A stretch of DNA of 64,000 nt from Sinohyriopsis cumingii (lineage: Eukaryota > Mollusca > Bivalvia > Unionida > Unionidae), in NCBI GenBank assembly GCA_028554795.2, contig JAPYKE020000525.1:1-64000 (forward strand). Reading direction: 5' to 3'. Numbering within the stretch: the stretch's first letter is position 1; each line of letters begins with the position of its first letter. Of the stretch, positions 62,128 to 64,000 are shown piece by piece. The translations under genes and the position numbers were made by a program. The notes under the pieces were generated by a model. That model was not told the DNA's origin. It searched no databases and worked only from the letters and a program-made list of their open reading frames with translations.

Positions 62128-64000
62128 ATTAATTTTTATTGTTGTGATTGTTAATGCATCCAAGTTTATTGTTGTCATTACTAATAAATCCATGTTTTTT
62201 GTTGTCGTTGATAAAGCATCCAAGTTTATTGTTGTCATTGTTAAAGAATCCAAGTTTATTGTTGTCATTGTTAATGCATCCAAGTTTATTGTTGTCATTA
62301 CTAATAAATCCATGTTTTTTGTTGTCGTTGATAAAGCATCCAAGTTTATTGTTGTCATTGTTAATACATCCAAGTTTATTGTTGTCATTGCTAATACATC
62401 CATTTTTATAGTTGTGATTGTTAATACATCCATGTTTATTGTTGTCATTGCTAACACATCCAATTTTATTGTTGTGATTGTTAATACATCCATGTCTATT
62501 GTTGTCATTGCTGACACATCCACCTTTATTGTTGTGATTGTTAATACATCCATGTTTATTGTTGTCATTGCTAATACATCCATCCTTTTGTTGTTATTGA
62601 TAAAGCATCCAAGTGTATTGTTGTCGTTGCTAATACATCCATGTTTATTTTTGTCATTGCTAAAACATCCAAGTTTAGTGATGTCATTGCTAATACATCC
62701 ATGTTTATTGTTGTCTTTGATAATGCATCCAAGCTTATTGTTGTCATTCTTAATGCATCCAAGATTATTGTTGTCATTGCTAATACATCCACGTTTCTTG
62801 TTGTCATTGCTAATACATCCATGTCTATTGTTGTTATTGATAATACATCCAAGTTTATTGTTGTCATTGTTAATACATCTATGTTTATTGTTGTCATTGA
62901 TAATGCATCCAAGTTTATTGTTGTCATTGTTAATGCATCCAAGCTTATTGTTGTCATTGTTAATACATCTATGTTTATTGTTGTCATTGATAATGCAACT
63001 AAGTTTATTGTTGTCATTGATAATGCATCCAAGTTTATTGTTGTCATTGTTAATACATCTATGTTTATTGTTGTCATTGCTAATACATCCATGTTTATTG
63101 TTGTCATTGATAATGCATCCAAGTTTATTTTTGTCATTGTAAATGCTTCCATGTTTATTGTTGTCATTGATAATGCATCCAAGTTTATTGTTGTCATTGC
63201 TAATACATTAATTTTTATTGTTGTGATTGTTAATGCATCCAAGTTTATTGTTGTCATTACTAATAAATCCATGTTTTTTGTTGTCGTTGATAAAGCATCC
63301 AAGTTTATTGTTGTCATTGTTAAAGAATCCAAGTTTATTGTTGTCATTGTTAATGCATCCAAGTTTATTGTTGTCATTACTAATAAATCCATGTTTTTTG
63401 TTGTCGTTGATAAAGCATCCAAGTTTATTGTTGTCATTGTTAATGCATCCAAGTTTATTGTTGTCATTGCTAATACATCCATTTTTATTGTTGTGATTGT
63501 TAATACATCCATGTTTATTGTTGTCATTGCTAACACATCCAATTTTATTGTTGTGATTGTTAATACATCCATGTCTATTGTTGTCATTGCTGACACATCC
63601 ACCTTTATTGTTGTGATTGTTAATACATCCATGTTTATTGTTGTCATTGCTAATACATCCATCCTTTTGTTGTTATTGATAAAGCATCCAAGTGTATTGT
63701 TGTCGTTGCTAATACATCCATGTTTATTTTTGTCATTGCTAAAACATCCAAGTTTAGTGATGTCATTGCTAATACATCCATGTTTATTGTTGTCTTTGAT
63801 AATGCATCCAAGTTTATTGTTGTCATTCTTAATGCATCCAAGATTATTGTTGTCATTGCTAATACATCCACGTTTCTTGTTGTCATTGCTAATACATCCA
63901 TGTCTATTGTTGTTATTGATAATACATCCAAGTTTATTGTTGTCATTGTTAATACATCTATGTTTATTGTTGTCATTGATAATGCATCCAAGTTTATTGT
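62128..64000 (+). repeat. 1,079-bp tandem duplication, second copy open
   Basis: ACATTAATTTTT at about 62128 and 63207 and P at 62583 and 63662 give the same offset of 1,079. The junction lies at about 63.13-63.2 kb, between the GTAAATGCTTCC unit and the ACATTAATTTTT unit. Confidence 0.84.

Larger units (their letters stand above)
1..64000 (+). repeat. 30-bp satellite array with nested higher-order repeats (whole window)
   Basis: Every line of the window is built from a 30-base unit with core TTATTGTTGTCATTG, a variable C/T/A-TAAT, then A/GCATCCAAG or A/GCATCCATG; a consensus-like copy is at 41-70. Common variants are GTCATTG or GTGATTG, GCTAAT, GTTAAT or GATAAT, and AAG or ATG. The consensus is 70% A+T with no CpG. 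Units of 29 or 31 bases recur at fixed places (P, S, Z and inverted-segment units). No unique sequence, gene, tRNA or rRNA is seen. Variant units and 44 inverted segments define the blocks tiled below. This is satellite DNA by structure; a eukaryotic heterochromatic location is inferred. The species and any named satellite family are unknown to me. Confidence 0.98.
61525..64000 (+). repeat. 2,212-type block with 1,079-bp internal duplication (L44-K3-P-|-K2-P, open end)
   Basis: L44 is followed by K (62044 ten-T, 62190, 62310) and P at 62583. At about 63.13-63.2 kb the P block stops and the array returns to ACATTAATTTTTATTG (63207), K (63270, 63390) and P (63662). The offset is 1,079 bases. 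The second copy runs off the window. Confidence 0.82.

Noticed and set aside
1-64000. CRISPR array
   Set aside because: Repeat length of about 30 is suggestive, but there are no unique spacers; units abut directly and diverge like a satellite.
1-64000. Telomeric repeat, CENP-B box or a known centromeric satellite
   Set aside because: No telomere-type hexamer or heptamer arrays and no CGGG-bearing CENP-B-like motif in the unit. A centromeric role is possible but nothing in the sequence shows it.
1-64000. tRNA, rRNA or other structured RNA genes
   Set aside because: No tRNA A/B boxes, rRNA cores or non-repeat stretch was seen anywhere.
1-64000. Assembly artefact as the sole explanation
   Set aside because: Copies differ by private substitutions, truncations and unit counts in a consistent genealogy, which a simple misassembly would not create. 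Copy number and the T-tract lengths remain uncertain without reads.

Overview
The window is one uninterrupted satellite-DNA array. From base 1 to base 64000 it consists of copies of a 30-base unit, roughly 2,100 of them; a consensus-like copy sits at 41-70. I find no credible protein gene, RNA gene, transposon, CRISPR array or unique stretch. More than 64 kb of gene-free tandem repeat with nested higher-order structure points to eukaryotic constitutive heterochromatin (pericentromeric, subtelomeric or a large interstitial block) and not to a bacterium, phage or organelle. The species cannot be told from the sequence. The consensus unit is 70% A+T, has no CpG, and is T-rich on the given strand (13 T, 8 A, 5 C, 4 G).

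The array is not monotonous. It carries 44 short segments in which 3-4 units lie in the opposite orientation, always entered at the same point of the unit. They fall into four classes: L (long, 115 bases, right edge CTTGCTAGTAC), C (85 bases, right edge CTTCCTAATAC), T (85 or 115 bases, CAACAAAC in the last unit) and G (85 bases, left edge CATGCATTAG). L' is an L lacking one unit. Between them lie diagnostic variant units, named here P (TCCTTTTGTTGTTATTG, 29 bases), p' (TCCTTTTG[C/T]TGTCATTG then ATAAGGC), K (AAATCCATGTTTTTTG then TTGTCGTTGATAAAGC), K' (the same with TTTTTTGATGTCG), R (TAATACATAAAAG), Q (CATTGTTTTAATTGATAA), S (AAGTTTATTTTGTCATTG, one base short), Z (TTGTTGCATTGCTAACAC, one base short) and M (TTTTTAATGTTGCGATTG).

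These landmarks follow a grammar. Block A reads L-K-R-T-M-C-P-Z. Block B reads L-K-R-Q-S-K'-M-G-p'. Block D reads L(or L')-L-C-P-Z. From 15.9 to 36.1 kb, A and B alternate as a super-repeat of 7.3-8.8 kb. From 36 kb on, T, G and M vanish and other forms take over: blocks of 2.21, 1.97 and about 3.6 kb, and super-repeats spaced 9.24 kb and about 8.63 kb. A segment at 1-3.77 kb recurs 14,952 bases downstream with only about ten single-base differences seen by eye. The window therefore shows nested expansion at about 30 bp, 120-150 bp, 1-2 kb, 3-5 kb and 7-15 kb, as expected from repeated unequal exchange or replication-based amplification.

Many long open frames exist, but only because the unit is 30 bases (ten codons) and four of its six frames lack a stop. 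Frame-shifting units and the inversions break all of them, so no CDS is annotated. The features below give the whole array, a tiling of the window by block, all 44 inverted segments and the main local duplications. Coordinates were read by eye and may be off by a few bases at block edges.
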